Positions 26,708 to 35,827 are shown, counted from the stretch's first letter. The stretch is DNA of 64,000 nt from JBOEGW01 sp050633625 (GCA_050633625.1 JBOEGW010000002.1:1-64000); one strand, 5' to 3'. Notes: generated by a model from the letters alone, not told the origin. Numbers and translations: made by a program.

Positions 26708-27652
26708 CTACTGGAGTTGTTCGATCAGCATGTCCCAGTATAGTTCTGCTCCACCTTCAAATGTGAGCTTAACACCCTCTTGGCGACCAAACCCCATCCC
26801 AAGGCTTTTCATAAACAAGGCCTGCTCATCAGCTTCTACAGTAAGCTGCTCGTTGTAGCCGGTGGTGGCAGCGTTCTCGCTCCCTGAGAAGGCAATTCCA
26901 CCAAAATGTTCTGACCCCATAAAAATGGTGCACGCACTGACTTTTTTGCCGTCGCGATAACAGACTGCCGTGAACCTGTTGGCGTCGATACGCCGAAATG
27001 TCCCTTCGATCTCTGGATTACGAGCTGCAAGTTCGGTCAAAGAATTCTCAAAATACTTGGCCATATAGTCGAACGCCTCATGCAGAAAGGCGTCACGATC
27101 ACGGTCTGTGAACGACTTGGATACTCTCAGATTGCTTGATCTAATGCCGGGATCGGCCATCATAGGTGAAACCGGCTGGGTGGCTTCAGGTAAAGCCTGA
27201 GATTGCGCTGAACCGCCAAGTCGCTTTGCCGCTTTCTGAACAGCTTGGGCAACCTCCCGAAACGCCTGATCTCTATCAGGCCACTGCGTGACTGGTTTTC
27301 CGTCGGTTGGAACTCCAAGAATTTTGCCAAATGGTGTATCGTGCCAAAGGCAATCACGCAAGATGACTGGAATGACGATTGCTTCCTTCCGGTCATGCCT
27401 CTCAACGGCCCGCAACATCTCCTTTTCGTAGCAATATTCAGATGCAAGAAAATCGGAACTGATCAAAAGAAGTATGATGTCATCGTTCTCAACGTGAATG
27501 TCGATCTCACCACCAAACTCTTGGCCAGGATCAATTCGCCGGTCGTGCCATGTCTCGATCAAACCTTGGCGTTTCAAGATTGCCAGTTGCTTTTCGAGCT
27601 GGTCGCGTAGCACCTCGTCGGCATGGCTGTAAGAGAAGAAAACTGAAGGCAT
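26708..27652 (-). CDS. TIR-domain protein with an unknown C-terminal domain
   Basis: 314 residues. Residues 1-130 are a TIR domain: VFFSYSHADEVLRDQLEKQL, IDIHVENDDIILLLISSDFL and SEYCYEKEMLRAVER, where the Glu after Cys-Tyr is the likely catalytic NADase residue, then IVIPVILRDCLWHDTPFGK. After a linker (about 150-180), a C-terminal half (LHEAFDYMAKYFENSLTEL, KKVSACTIFMGSEHFGGIAF) matches no domain I know and may sense a trigger. Bacterial TIRs act in anti-phage immunity by degrading NAD or making signals. The gene is divergent from DUF2235. Confidence 0.88.
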   Translation of the reverse strand: MPSVFFSYSHADEVLRDQLEKQLAILKRQGLIETWHDRRIDPGQEFGGEIDIHVENDDIILLLISSDFLASEYCYEKEMLRAVERHDRKEAIVIPVILRDCLWHDTPFGKILGVPTDGKPVTQWPDRDQAFREVAQAVQKAAKRLGGSAQSQALPEATQPVSPMMADPGIRSSNLRVSKSFTDRDRDAFLHEAFDYMAKYFENSLTELAARNPEIEGTFRRIDANRFTAVCYRDGKKVSACTIFMGSEHFGGIAFSGSENAATTGYNEQLTVEADEQALFMKSLGMGFGRQEGVKLTFEGGAELYWDMLIEQLQ

Positions 27653-27751
27653 CGCAATTCCAAATCATATTATTCTGGAGTCTGTTTACCCGATTTTTTC
27701 TAGGCTGACAGTGGATTAAAGGATGTGCCCTTTGCCCCGATCCACGTCCCG

Positions 27752-27868
27752 CTAGTTCTCACGTTCGATGTCTAGCTCCCGCTCGTCCTGTTCTTGGTGA
27801 TGGACGCTGATTGTGAAGGTCTCTGTGATCCCCAGATTTGGTCTGGCGAGTTTAATTGACTTTACCAC
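27752..27868 (-). CDS. Possible tiny ORF or gene remnant between the TIR and DUF2235 genes
   Basis: A GTG-started frame of 38 residues reads VVKSIKLARPNLGITETFTI then SVHHQEQDERELDIEREN. Composition is protein-like, and the frame stays open 10 codons upstream of the GTG. No ribosome site is clear. It may be the end of a decayed gene. Low confidence. Confidence 0.2.
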   Translation of the reverse strand: MVKSIKLARPNLGITETFTISVHHQEQDERELDIEREN

Positions 27869-27923
27869 AACCAGCGAATAGCGATTTAGAGGAACAAATT
27901 AAGAACGAAGCGGAGTTATTTTC

Positions 27924-29351
27924 ATGCCGAAGAACATTCTAATTTTCTCGGATGGGACCGGACAAGTCGGTGGCATGAAGCCAGACCAACGGCTCTCAAA
28001 TGTCTATAAGTTGTATCGTGCGGCCAGGCCCGGTCCATCCTCCCCGATCAAGCCATCTGAACAGGTTTGCTTCTATGACGCAGGCCTCGGGGCGGGAGAA
28101 GTTGGCGGGTTGACGTTTCAGCGAGTGCGCAACGTGCTTTCTGCGGCAGTAGGCACAGGAATCGATGAAAACGTTATCGATTGCTACGAAAAAATAATTT
28201 CCTACTACGAACCAGGTGATCGCATCCTTGTGTTTGGTTTTTCACGTGGTGCATACACCGCACGCGCCGTAGCTAACGTGATGAACCTCTGTGGCATCCC
28301 AACCAAAATGCCGGATGGATCTGCTGTCCCACGCTATGGAGCGCCGCTCAGGAAGATCGCAAGCGACGCAGTCAATTTCGTCTACAATCACGGGAACGGA
28401 TACTCGCGCGGTCAGGAACCCTATTTTACCCGAAGGGAAGAGCTCGGAAGGCGGTTTCGGCGAAAGTACGGGAGTTTCGTCCCTGATGCGGAGGAAGATG
28501 TTCAGGGCAACGTGCAGCCTACATTCATTGGCGTCTTTGATACGGTTGCAGCGCTTGGAAATGTCGTTGTCGGATATCTTATAGTCGCGAGTTTGGTGGC
28601 ACTAGGCGGTCTGTTCTCTGCGGCGTTGTACTGGTCTTGGCATTGGATATTTTGGTCCGTCCCTGCGGTGTTACTGACCATCATTTCATATTGGTACATC
28701 AAGTTGCGCTGGTCGCAGTTCAAGTACTTTTCTCCCGATCCCGAAAAGCCATTGAGAATCTCGAATCCGCGCGACTGGTGGGCGATTTGGAAGCACGGTC
28801 ACCGAGCAGTCTGGAATCGCAAGAACTATGACAAATGGCTAGATTCCGATGTTGGGTTTGCCCGTCATGCATTGGCCATAGACGAGCATCGGCGAGACTT
28901 CCCCCGGGTTAAGTGGGCGATGAAAGCCGAGGCGGCCAAAACATCAGGCAGAAAGCCCGAATGGTTGAAACAAGTATGGTTTGCCGGGTGCCACAGCGAT
29001 GTGGGCGGCAGTTATCTGGAACCAGAATCTCGACTCAGTGACATTGCGTTGGACTGGATGGTCAGCGAGTTGAAGGAATGCGTTCCTGAGATAAAGATAA
29101 ACAAGAACATTCTTTTCCGATCTCCGGATGCTGTCGCTCTTCAACACGAAGAAACATACATGTTCAGGTTCGGCCCACTAAAGAGGAAGTGGCCGGCCAA
29201 ACCACGTATCGTCGATCCAATTTTTAAGCTGCACCCATCGGTAATTCAGCGGCTTAAGGCTGACTCTGTGCCTCAAGTTGGTGAGGTGAAGCCCTACCGG
29301 CCTGAACAGCTTAGGGAACACCCGCAAGCTAAGAAGTATTTCGAGGACTGA
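27924..29351 (+). CDS. DUF2235 alpha/beta hydrolase (Tle1-like) with membrane segments
   Basis: 475 residues. It begins KNILIFSDGTGQVGG, the DUF2235 opening, and carries the nucleophile elbow VFGFSRGAYTAR (G-F-S-R-G) near residue 108, GVFDTVAAL as the acid region, and WFAGCHSDVGGSY with the catalytic His near 354. The set matches T6SS Tle1 phospholipases and related proteins. Residues about 210-255 form two membrane helices (VVVGYLIVASLVALGGLFS, WIFWSVPAVLLTIISYWYI). No T6SS immunity or VgrG gene is nearby, so a defence or membrane-damage role in the island is plausible. The ATG follows GGAG. Confidence 0.85.
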   Translation: MPKNILIFSDGTGQVGGMKPDQRLSNVYKLYRAARPGPSSPIKPSEQVCFYDAGLGAGEVGGLTFQRVRNVLSAAVGTGIDENVIDCYEKIISYYEPGDRILVFGFSRGAYTARAVANVMNLCGIPTKMPDGSAVPRYGAPLRKIASDAVNFVYNHGNGYSRGQEPYFTRREELGRRFRRKYGSFVPDAEEDVQGNVQPTFIGVFDTVAALGNVVVGYLIVASLVALGGLFSAALYWSWHWIFWSVPAVLLTIISYWYIKLRWSQFKYFSPDPEKPLRISNPRDWWAIWKHGHRAVWNRKNYDKWLDSDVGFARHALAIDEHRRDFPRVKWAMKAEAAKTSGRKPEWLKQVWFAGCHSDVGGSYLEPESRLSDIALDWMVSELKECVPEIKINKNILFRSPDAVALQHEETYMFRFGPLKRKWPAKPRIVDPIFKLHPSVIQRLKADSVPQVGEVKPYRPEQLREHPQAKKYFED

Positions 29352-29455
29352 TAATACCAGTGGTCAGCTTGGTGCAGGACAGGCAGAATGTGACGTACCA
29401 TGGCGAAATGATGTGTGTTTCCTTCCAAGAAATTCGAACGAGTGGGGGCTGACTG

Positions 29456-31069
29456 ATGAAAATGAAGAGCCTAAAAAAATACAAGGTGGGCGGCACAGGA
29501 TCCAAAATGCAGCTAGCTATTCCGCTGCCTCAAACACCGGACGGACGCGTTTACCGCTATTCTCCGAATGAAATCGCGCATCCCCGACACTTCGTTCTTG
29601 GCAATAGGGAAGCCGGTTTTGTCGTCGAAGAGCACAAGCGTGAGCGGATGAGGCAGGAACCAGGGACGACAAAGACTGTATGTCCTTACAGTGGTGTCAT
29701 CGGCGATGACGGGGACTTCACACATCCGAAGGACCAGGAGGCCGCGATCAAGATCGTCAAACATGCGGCAATGCAAGACGTCGAATCTGCATTGTCGGAT
29801 ATGCTCAAAGGCGTCGCTCAGAAAAGTCGTGGTGGGATCACTTTCAAGCCAGGTGCACGTACACGTCGCCCAAACCCGCAATTTGGTCGACGTGATCTCA
29901 TGCGCCTTCTGATTTGTGACTGCTGCGGGCGAGATTATGGCGTCTTCGCGATTGCGCTCTACTGTCCGGACTGCGGTGCCCCAAATATCGCACTTCACTT
30001 CGGGCGAGAGGTTGAGCTCGTCTTGCAGCAAGCCCGGATAGCAGAGGATTTGGGTGAAGATCGACAAGAACTTGCGTACCGTCTCTTGGGTAACGCGCAT
30101 GAAGATGTCCTGACCGCCTTTGAAGCGGTACAAAAGGTAGTCTACGTTCACAGGGTTTCTAAGGAGGAATCAGGTGTTGTGCCTGCCAAACCTGTGCGCA
30201 ACGATTTTCAGAATGTCGAAAGGGCTCAAAAACGCTATGCTGAATTTGGCTTCAATCCGTTCTGCGCGCTGTCCGAGGACGAACGAGAGCTGCTCGATCT
30301 CAATATTCAGAAGCGGCATGTGATCGGACACAATCTCGGTGTGGTTGATGCCAAGTTCGCAGAAAACGCGCGAGACGCGCGCCTAGGTGAAACCGTGGAG
30401 CTAGTTGGGTCTGAAATTCGGGAGTTCGCCAGATTGTGCCAACTAGTGATTTCGGCGCTGAATGATTGGCTTGGGGGCTTAAGCTTTCCGATTGCCCCAA
30501 AGGCTGAGGGGGAAACGGGCGGCGGGAACGAACCCGAGACTAAGGAAGGCACAGTGGGGGATCTTGGTAGTCTGGCATCCAGGATTGGCCGTTGGCTCTG
30601 TGAACATTCGGTTACTGGTATGCCCGACAATATCGACGAGGAGGGCGTTCTGACGGCATTTTCGGATATGGAAGAAGGCGAGCTGAAGGAGGCGTTAGCT
30701 GAGCTTGAAATGGAGAGCTGTGTCGTGCTGTCGCATGTAATCGGAACGCGCCTCCCACGCATCCAAACGGCAGAGGAACTCTTTCTGGTTTTTGACCCCC
30801 TTGTCTTGAAGTCGAGCCCGATCACAGACGCTTTGCATCTCGTCGATCTCGTTTTGGCGGGAGATGGCTCAGTGAGCTTATCCGACTTACATGATCAAAG
30901 CGGAATGGACCAAAGGCGGTTCAACCCGGCGGCAGGGATGATCGTGGCAGAGATTGGCGAAGGTCGTGTGAGCCGCACATACTCGCCTGACTATCCGGCG
31001 AGGTATTTCACGATGGCCTCAGAGGACCGTGTCGCATTGAAGCGGCTTGGCAAACAGTTGACAGGGTAG
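29456..31069 (+). CDS. Zinc-ribbon protein with an R-x4-H motif (possible HEPN nuclease)
   Basis: 537 residues. A zinc ribbon lies near residues 153-174: CDCCG, 14 residues, CPDCG. A helical region follows, holding LNIQKRHVIGHNLGVV near residue 285; R-H-V-I-G-H is an R-x4-H motif like that of HEPN ribonucleases, and it sits between long helices as in HEPN domains. The C-terminus (SDLHDQSGMDQRRFNPAAG) looks like a small winged-helix domain. The overall architecture is unfamiliar. It lies 104 bases after the DUF2235 gene on the same strand. Zinc binding is likely; HEPN is a motif-based hypothesis. Confidence 0.75.
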   Translation: MKMKSLKKYKVGGTGSKMQLAIPLPQTPDGRVYRYSPNEIAHPRHFVLGNREAGFVVEEHKRERMRQEPGTTKTVCPYSGVIGDDGDFTHPKDQEAAIKIVKHAAMQDVESALSDMLKGVAQKSRGGITFKPGARTRRPNPQFGRRDLMRLLICDCCGRDYGVFAIALYCPDCGAPNIALHFGREVELVLQQARIAEDLGEDRQELAYRLLGNAHEDVLTAFEAVQKVVYVHRVSKEESGVVPAKPVRNDFQNVERAQKRYAEFGFNPFCALSEDERELLDLNIQKRHVIGHNLGVVDAKFAENARDARLGETVELVGSEIREFARLCQLVISALNDWLGGLSFPIAPKAEGETGGGNEPETKEGTVGDLGSLASRIGRWLCEHSVTGMPDNIDEEGVLTAFSDMEEGELKEALAELEMESCVVLSHVIGTRLPRIQTAEELFLVFDPLVLKSSPITDALHLVDLVLAGDGSVSLSDLHDQSGMDQRRFNPAAGMIVAEIGEGRVSRTYSPDYPARYFTMASEDRVALKRLGKQLTG

Positions 31070-31121
31070 GTATCCGTCTTTCCAATCGGCAATTCTTGAT
31101 GAGGCGATTACAAATGACCTG

Positions 31122-32102
31122 CTATGACCACACCGCTAATGGTGAGAATGAGATAGCCCTTCCTTCTTCCAAATCTTCCATAAACGTCTTCCACCGCTCC
31201 CGCCCCATTCTGACAGAGCAGTACCCTGCAGCCATAGCCGAAAAGCCAGTTAGGACTGTTGTCAGGTCATCGATGAATCCGTCTGCGAGTTTTGGAACTG
31301 CCTTGCCATACGCGAGGTAGATTGCATCACGATAGTTTGCTTTTCCCCGATATCTGGAGGCCTCATGCAAGAAGCATATGCTCTTTCTACCAAAGGCATC
31401 GTCCCGCAACGCGCGTGCGGCTTTAGTGCGAAAATTGTCTACTCCCAATTCCTTGAATTCACGCGAATTTCTAACTTGTTGCTCAAGGTTCCATTGCTCC
31501 CAAGATGCAGTGCCCGACAAGTACTCTGCGTGACAGCCCCACGCCTGTTCTGGGGTTCTGGGTACAGATGTGAGTGAGTGACTGCCACGGGATCGAGGCC
31601 CGGTTAGATCGCCCTCCACATCAGATTTGACGAGGCTGCCTAGCCGGTCGCTGAAGGGCGCCATTGCCAACTTTGCTTCGACGATTTGTCGGTCCCACTG
31701 GCGGGCCGTTGAAGCGTGGGTCTCTGGAAACGAGCCGTCGGCTGCGGCGATCATTGCAGAGGCTGCGCCGTAGACACCATAGTACCATGTCACAATCCCA
31801 ACACGTGCAACGTCGGCCTTGTTCGGCACTGCGGCCATTCCGCGAAGAGCAGCGATCTGATGCAGCGAGAAAAGCAATTGTTCGAATACCGAATTCAATT
31901 GGCGCTCGCTCAACTCCTTACGTTGAACCCGTCCATAGAATGCTTGGGCCGTACTGAAATCCAAAGCGCAATCTGAGACCAGTATGGCTTCCGCCCGCAT
32001 CCAGTTTAGTGTGGATGGGAGTGCAAAAACCGCGTCTGGAATCTCCTCCGGTGTCTCGGTCAGTGTCCCGTGGGTGCGCATGCGGGTGTATAGTGATGTC
32101 AT
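31122..32102 (-). CDS. Hypothetical helical protein
   Basis: About 326 residues from an ATG eight bases behind GGAAGG; two upstream ATGs in the same frame are less well placed. It is mostly helical: QLNSVFEQLLFSLHQIAALR, VTWYYGVYGAASAMIAAADG and a conserved-looking SICFLHEASRYRGKANYRDA near residue 262. The last segment resembles helices in HEPN-like proteins, but no complete motif is present. It converges on the zinc-ribbon gene and is divergent from the Fic operon, sharing a promoter region with two direct repeats. Unknown function. Confidence 0.6.
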   Translation of the reverse strand: MTSLYTRMRTHGTLTETPEEIPDAVFALPSTLNWMRAEAILVSDCALDFSTAQAFYGRVQRKELSERQLNSVFEQLLFSLHQIAALRGMAAVPNKADVARVGIVTWYYGVYGAASAMIAAADGSFPETHASTARQWDRQIVEAKLAMAPFSDRLGSLVKSDVEGDLTGPRSRGSHSLTSVPRTPEQAWGCHAEYLSGTASWEQWNLEQQVRNSREFKELGVDNFRTKAARALRDDAFGRKSICFLHEASRYRGKANYRDAIYLAYGKAVPKLADGFIDDLTTVLTGFSAMAAGYCSVRMGRERWKTFMEDLEEGRAISFSPLAVWS

Positions 32103-32144
32103 TGGCATTTCCTTCCGAGTAACTTTTTTCATGATTTTTCTATT

Positions 32145-32180
32145 TTAGAAACATATTTCATGTGTTAGGAACATTTTTCG
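32145..32180. promoter_or_regulatory. Two direct repeats in the divergent promoter of the Fic operon
   Basis: TTAGAAACATATTTCA and TTAGGAACATTTTTCG are spaced exactly 20 bases start to start, that is, two helical turns. They lie 46 bases before the Fic start and 43 bases before the divergent gene. A regulator binding on one face of the helix is likely; its identity is unknown. Confidence 0.45.
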
Positions 32181-32225
32181 AGGCACCTTGTCTTTGGTAA
32201 CGATATTCGCACAGGAGGGACGAAA

Positions 32226-33770
32226 ATCAGAACTCAACCGGCAGAAGTCCAATTTTCAGGGACCGTAAACACAATTCACCAACGAAGGTTACCAGAGAAC
32301 GCTATTCCCGTAGGCTATGGTGCGCTTATTGACGCCTATTCCCTCGCAGTCCCTATCCCACACCAACTCTCCGCGATCGGAGACCGGCACCGCGTTGTGA
32401 TTTCGGATGAATGGCGCATCATGACACCGCGCCATGAACCCCAGGCTTCACTACGTGGTCATCTGACATTCGCCCTAAAATATGAAGGGCTCGATCTCGC
32501 TATCCTCAAACGTTTGTTTGAAGCTGTTGGCGATGAGCCAATCATCGCATGGGTCAGTGATGAACCCAATGGTAGTTATGCGCGGAGGATTTGGTTCCTC
32601 TATGAATGGCTCTTCCAAACGCAGATCCGGCTGGAAGACGCAACTGGCGGACGCTACGTCCAAGTGCTGGACGACCGTCTTCAATATGGATCGACCGAGT
32701 CAAACTCTTCACGGCATCGGATAAAAAACAATCTGCCCGGGACACCAGACTTCTGTCCTCTGGTGTTTCGTACGCCGGAGCTTGAAGCTTTCTGCGCGAT
32801 GGACCTTGCGCGTAGAGCCCAACAGATCGTCGACGAAGTGCCCCGCGATCTTTTAGCGCGTACAGCCGCATTTTTGCTACTGAAGGACTCTCGATCCAGT
32901 TACGCCATTGAAGGCGAACGCCCCCCCCAAGATCGTATTCAACGTTGGGGCCGCGCCATTGGCGAGGCAGGCCGACAGGCCCTTGATCAAGACGAACTGC
33001 TCCGCCTCCAACAGATTGTCATTGGGGATGACCGTTTCATAAAATTGGGCTTTCGACAGGAAGGCGGCTTTGTTGGATCGCATGATCGCGAAAGCCAGAT
33101 GCCTCTCCCGGATCACATAAGCGCTAGGCATGAAGATTTGGACGACTTGATTGCCGGCATGGTCGCGTTTGACCGCACGAGTGGGCAGACCCTCGATCCA
33201 GTGATTGCCTCTGCTGTGCTCGCGTTTGGCTTTGTCTACATTCATCCGTTTGAGGACGGGAACGGGCGTCTGCACCGATATATCTTCCACCATGTTTTGG
33301 CCGAGCGCGGGTTCAATCCGCCAGGTGTCGTATTCCCGATCTCATCAGCAATCCTTGAACGGATAGATGACTATCGTGCTGTTCTCGAAAGTTATTCAGC
33401 ACGGCTACTGCCGTTCATCGAATGGAACCCAACTGAAAAATTCAATGTCGAAGTCACAAATGAGACAGGCGATTTTTACCGCTTCTTTGATGCCACACCA
33501 CACGCTGCGTTTCTCTACAGCTGCGTCCAAAAAACGATCGAAGTTGACCTCCCCTATGAAACAGAATTCCTCCGTCGCTACGACCAGTTCCGCGCAGCGA
33601 TAGACGACATGTTCGACATGCCCACGCGCACCGTCGATCTTTTGTTCCGTTTTTTGCAGCAGAATAATGGCCAGCTCTCTGCGAGAGCACGTGGCAAGGA
33701 ATTTGCAGCCCTTACTGATCACGAAGTCGAACGGGTCGAGAACATTTATCGCAATTTCAATGCTTCCTGA
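32226..33770 (+). CDS. Fic-domain AMP/NMP-transferase-like protein
   Basis: 514 residues if translated from an ATC codon 7 bases behind a perfect AGGAGG (32213-32218). A GTG at 32397 is the first conventional start but would cut off 57 residues that clearly belong (VGYGALIDAYSLAVPIPHQL). The Fic motif HPFEDGNGRLHR lies near residue 340. An inhibitory-helix motif SYAIEG (S-x3-E-G) lies near 225, before the Fic core, which is class II organisation. Fic enzymes transfer AMP or other groups to proteins. It is the first gene of the operon with the OLD nuclease (8-base gap) and helicase. Confidence 0.85.
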   Translation: MRTQPAEVQFSGTVNTIHQRRLPENAIPVGYGALIDAYSLAVPIPHQLSAIGDRHRVVISDEWRIMTPRHEPQASLRGHLTFALKYEGLDLAILKRLFEAVGDEPIIAWVSDEPNGSYARRIWFLYEWLFQTQIRLEDATGGRYVQVLDDRLQYGSTESNSSRHRIKNNLPGTPDFCPLVFRTPELEAFCAMDLARRAQQIVDEVPRDLLARTAAFLLLKDSRSSYAIEGERPPQDRIQRWGRAIGEAGRQALDQDELLRLQQIVIGDDRFIKLGFRQEGGFVGSHDRESQMPLPDHISARHEDLDDLIAGMVAFDRTSGQTLDPVIASAVLAFGFVYIHPFEDGNGRLHRYIFHHVLAERGFNPPGVVFPISSAILERIDDYRAVLESYSARLLPFIEWNPTEKFNVEVTNETGDFYRFFDATPHAAFLYSCVQKTIEVDLPYETEFLRRYDQFRAAIDDMFDMPTRTVDLLFRFLQQNNGQLSARARGKEFAALTDHEVERVENIYRNFNAS

Positions 33771-33778
33771 GGTCACTT

Positions 33779-35827
33779 ATGTATTTGTCAAAACTAACCA
33801 TCAGCGGATTCCGACAATTTGGACAAGGCGACGCAGCTGCTGAATTGACCTTCCAGCCAGGGGTGACAGCGCTGATTGGCAAGAACGATAGTGGCAAAAC
33901 AGCGATCATTGATGCTATTCGCTATGCATTGCTGAGCCGTGATCAAATGTATTTCAAGGTGCAACCGGAAGACTTTCACGTCGATGCGGCCGGCAGCAGT
34001 GTCGACGATATCAGGATCACGTGCGTTTTATCGGATCTCGGAACCGGTGATCAGGCAACCTTTGCGGAACATCTTACTTACTTGGACGGGAAGGTTTCGC
34101 TATTGGTGAATCTTCATGCCAGACGTCTTGCCACAGAGGGGTCTGCACGCAGATGGGTAGAAGTCAATGTCCGGTCGGGGTTGGATGGTGTGGGCCCTGC
34201 ACTTGAGATGACTGTTCGCGAATTGCTTGCCTCAGCATATCTCAAACCGTTGCGGGACGCCGAGCGTGAACTCTCGTCTGGTCGCGGATCCAGACTGTCA
34301 CAAATCCTCTACCACGTGGATGGAATCAAAGAGGGTGCTTCGTTTGATCCCGAAAACCCACCTGCGACACCGGCGGCAACAACTGGGTTAAGCCTGCTCG
34401 GTCTTTCAGAATACTTTGGACACAACGTGAAATCTCACAAGGGTGTTGTGGATGCGCAAAGCGCTATCAACTCCAATTACCTGAAGTCGTTACTTCTGGC
34501 TGGTGACAAAATGACCGGCAAGATCGATTTAACAGAAGGTGGAAACAAAGATGCTCGGCTTCGCCAAATTCTTGAGCGGTTAGAACTTGGCCTCATGGAT
34601 GCCAGCGGCACTCAACCCCGAGGCAGGTTTGGCCTTGGGTCCAACAATATTCTCTACATGGCTTGCGAATTGCTGCTTCTTGGACGCGAACCAGAAGGGT
34701 TGCCACTGTTATTGGTCGAAGAGCCAGAGGCACATCTCCACCCTCAACGGCAACTTCGGCTTATGCAGTTTCTCAAGACCGCTGCTGAGGGAAGGGTGCA
34801 GGATGAAGAAGGTCGTAAAGTCCAGGTCATCTTATCAACGCACAGCCCGAATTTGGCCTCGGGACTTCCTGTAGCAAACACCGTTCTCTTGGACGGAGAG
34901 AATGCGCACCCTCTGTCGCACGACCACACTTGCCTTTCCTCAAATGACTATTCGTTTTTGGAACGATTTCTCGACGCGACGAAAGCAAACCTCTTCTTTG
35001 CGCATGGGGTTTTGATTGTGGAGGGTGATGGTGAAGCCTTGGTCCTGCCCGCCATAGCGCGAGCGATTGGTCTCGATCTTAGTACGCATGGCGTTTCAAT
35101 CGTCAATGTAAAGGGCACGGGGCTTCGCCGTTTCAGCAAGGTTTTTCAAAAGTCCGATGAAGCCAAGACCTGGATATCAATTCCTGTGGCTTGCATCGCA
35201 GACATGGATGTCATGCCAGACGCTGCGCCCGAGATACTTGGCCTCGTCACCGGCGATGATGATCCAAAGTGGACTAATCCGAAGCGGCGGTGGAAAGCGA
35301 ACAAGCACTTTGGGCCAGATGCTTCCGCCATTGAAGCAGGTTTGAAAGAACGTTCTGAAGGTCTCTGCAAGGAAGACGCACAAAACGTACGAACGTTCGT
35401 CAGCAGTCACTGGACCTTGGAATATGATCTTGCCCGCAATGGAATCGCCTCAATGGTATTCAATGCTGCAATGCTCGCCAAAGCTCACGACAAAATTTGC
35501 GATGGGACCGCGACACAAGATGATATTCTTGCAGAAGCGGGGGAGGCTTTCGAAAAATTGTTCGCCGATTGTGGCAAAGACGATGAACTCACGGCAATCC
35601 ATATCTACCAACTCTTCACTTCGAAAAAGGCATCCAAGGCGATCGCGGCACAATACTTGGCTGCCGCTATCGACATTGAGGCGGCAAGTGAAGGATTTGA
35701 CTCTGCAGCATTTGAGGCATGCCTTCCGACTTATCTTGTAGATGCGATCAAACACGCCTGTGACAAAGGATCGGCGCCAGTCCTTGCTGATGAAGCTCAG
35801 CCAGGTGTCGTTGCGGCTGAGCAATGA
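33779..35827 (+). CDS. OLD-family ATPase-TOPRIM endonuclease (GajA-like)
   Basis: 682 residues. ABC-type ATPase: LTISGFRQFGQG, Walker A GKNDSGKT near 34, Walker B LLLVEEPEAHLHPQRQ near 310, and ILSTHSPNLASG as the switch His. A TOPRIM domain follows: GVLIVEGDGEALVLPAIARA near 409 (metal-binding Glu) and IADMDVMPD near 474. OLD proteins paired with a UvrD helicase form class 2, which includes Gabija GajA, a DNA nuclease active when nucleotide pools fall. The helicase gene overlaps by ATGA. The product is longer than typical GajA, with an extended C-terminus. Confidence 0.92.
   Translation: MYLSKLTISGFRQFGQGDAAAELTFQPGVTALIGKNDSGKTAIIDAIRYALLSRDQMYFKVQPEDFHVDAAGSSVDDIRITCVLSDLGTGDQATFAEHLTYLDGKVSLLVNLHARRLATEGSARRWVEVNVRSGLDGVGPALEMTVRELLASAYLKPLRDAERELSSGRGSRLSQILYHVDGIKEGASFDPENPPATPAATTGLSLLGLSEYFGHNVKSHKGVVDAQSAINSNYLKSLLLAGDKMTGKIDLTEGGNKDARLRQILERLELGLMDASGTQPRGRFGLGSNNILYMACELLLLGREPEGLPLLLVEEPEAHLHPQRQLRLMQFLKTAAEGRVQDEEGRKVQVILSTHSPNLASGLPVANTVLLDGENAHPLSHDHTCLSSNDYSFLERFLDATKANLFFAHGVLIVEGDGEALVLPAIARAIGLDLSTHGVSIVNVKGTGLRRFSKVFQKSDEAKTWISIPVACIADMDVMPDAAPEILGLVTGDDDPKWTNPKRRWKANKHFGPDASAIEAGLKERSEGLCKEDAQNVRTFVSSHWTLEYDLARNGIASMVFNAAMLAKAHDKICDGTATQDDILAEAGEAFEKLFADCGKDDELTAIHIYQLFTSKKASKAIAAQYLAAAIDIEAASEGFDSAAFEACLPTYLVDAIKHACDKGSAPVLADEAQPGVVAAEQ

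Noticed and set aside
24744..32102. Toxin-antitoxin pair among the small unknown genes of the island
   Set aside because: No pair of small overlapping genes with recognisable toxin or antitoxin folds; spacing is wide.
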